Origin: Pseudomonadota bacterium
Lineage (GTDB): Bacteria > Pseudomonadota > Alphaproteobacteria > Rhizobiales > Xanthobacteraceae
NCBI GenBank assembly: GCA_021779635.1
Contig: JAJYAH010000494.1
Coordinates: 1-5,754, forward strand
Direction: 5' to 3'
Length of the DNA: 5,754 nt
The position numbers and the translations under genes were made by a program. How positions within the stretch are numbered: the first letter of the stretch is position 1; every line of letters begins with the position of its first letter. Positions 5,549-5,754 of the stretch are shown here, one piece after another. Under the pieces are notes generated by a model, which was given only the letters and a program-made list of their open reading frames with translations, was not told where the DNA came from and did no database searches.

Positions 5549-5754
5549 CTAAATCACCCCTCGGCCTCGCCCGAAAGGCTCGCAGCCGCCTATGCTACGA
5601 TACCGTCATATTGCGCGTACCGCCAACCAGCAATTGCAGGCGTCGCTCCCGGCAATATATCCATCGCCGGAAAAGGAATATAGTCCTCCTGCCGTGCTCG
5701 CGTGAGAATCCGGTGCCCGGATGGCCACCTTTGGCTCGAGCGGATTGTTGCGGC
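5549..5754. other. Right-end intergenic region, with a possible start of a rightward gene
   Basis: No complete gene is visible. On the plus strand an ATG at 5721 opens a frame to the window edge (MATFGSSGLLR) with GC-rich third positions but no clear ribosome site. TTGCAG (5634-5639) and TATATC (5656-5661), 16 bases apart, could be its promoter, back to back with the leftward one. On the minus strand all three frames stay open from the edge to about 5596-5615, so a gene ending here cannot be excluded, though none reads like a known family. Confidence 0.3.
5605..5633 (-). promoter_or_regulatory. Possible promoter of the two-helix membrane protein gene
   Basis: On the minus strand TTGCTG (5633-5628) and TATGAC (5610-5605) are 17 bases apart and resemble -35 and -10 boxes (three and four matches to consensus). 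A leader of about 50 bases would lead to the ATG at 5548. Both boxes are weak, so this is tentative. Confidence 0.3.

Noticed and set aside
5070..5552. A 160-codon plus-strand frame opposite the two-helix membrane protein
   Set aside because: The minus-strand frame has a ribosome site, two clear membrane helices and a folded C-terminus; this one is low-complexity Arg/Ala/Gly/Pro.
5549..5754. A tRNA or riboswitch in the right-end gap
   Set aside because: I found no acceptor and T-arm pattern and no recognisable aptamer core on either strand.

Overview
The window looks like chromosomal DNA of a GC-rich alphaproteobacterium in the Bradyrhizobium / Rhodopseudomonas / Nitrobacter group (Nitrobacteraceae). 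The grounds are strong third-position GC, a Ros/MucR-type regulator, a DUF5330-type small membrane protein, and an alphaproteobacterial HisKA histidine kinase with a DivJ/PleC-like H-box. Genus and species cannot be fixed from the sequence alone. Six protein genes are supported. No tRNA, rRNA, CRISPR array, insertion sequence or prophage gene is visible.

Layout. Positions 1-2551 hold a leftward pair: a membrane-bound PAS sensor histidine kinase (683-2551), followed 22 bases later by a membrane-anchored protein with a peptidoglycan-binding domain (1-660, running off the left edge). A relatively AT-rich 385-base region (2552-2936) separates this pair from two rightward genes: a small DUF5330-like membrane protein (2937-3329) and a SufE-type sulfur acceptor (3428-3859). 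SufE converges on a leftward MucR-family regulator (4030-4443). The gap between them holds two inverted repeats, one a 13-bp perfect hairpin that probably ends transcription in both directions. Upstream of mucR, on the same strand, is an unrecognised two-helix membrane protein with a long proline-rich middle and a short conserved-looking C-terminal domain (4625-5548). The last 206 bases hold a possible promoter for that gene and perhaps the start of a rightward gene.

How the genes may fit together. The kinase has the layout of the DivJ/PleC family that feeds the DivK-CtrA cell-cycle pathway. A sequence close to the CtrA box lies about 54 bases before its annotated start. MucR proteins are linked to the same cell-cycle network in several alphaproteobacteria and also control surface polysaccharides. 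The partner of the kinase carries a wall-binding domain. One reading is therefore a cluster concerned with cell cycle and envelope, with SufE (Fe-S cluster assembly) an unrelated neighbour. This is inference from families and spacing.

No wholly new biological system is evident. The points most worth checking are the CtrA-like box, the AT-rich structured intergenic region, the MucR finger that has lost two of the four classical zinc ligands, and the unknown 307-residue membrane protein.
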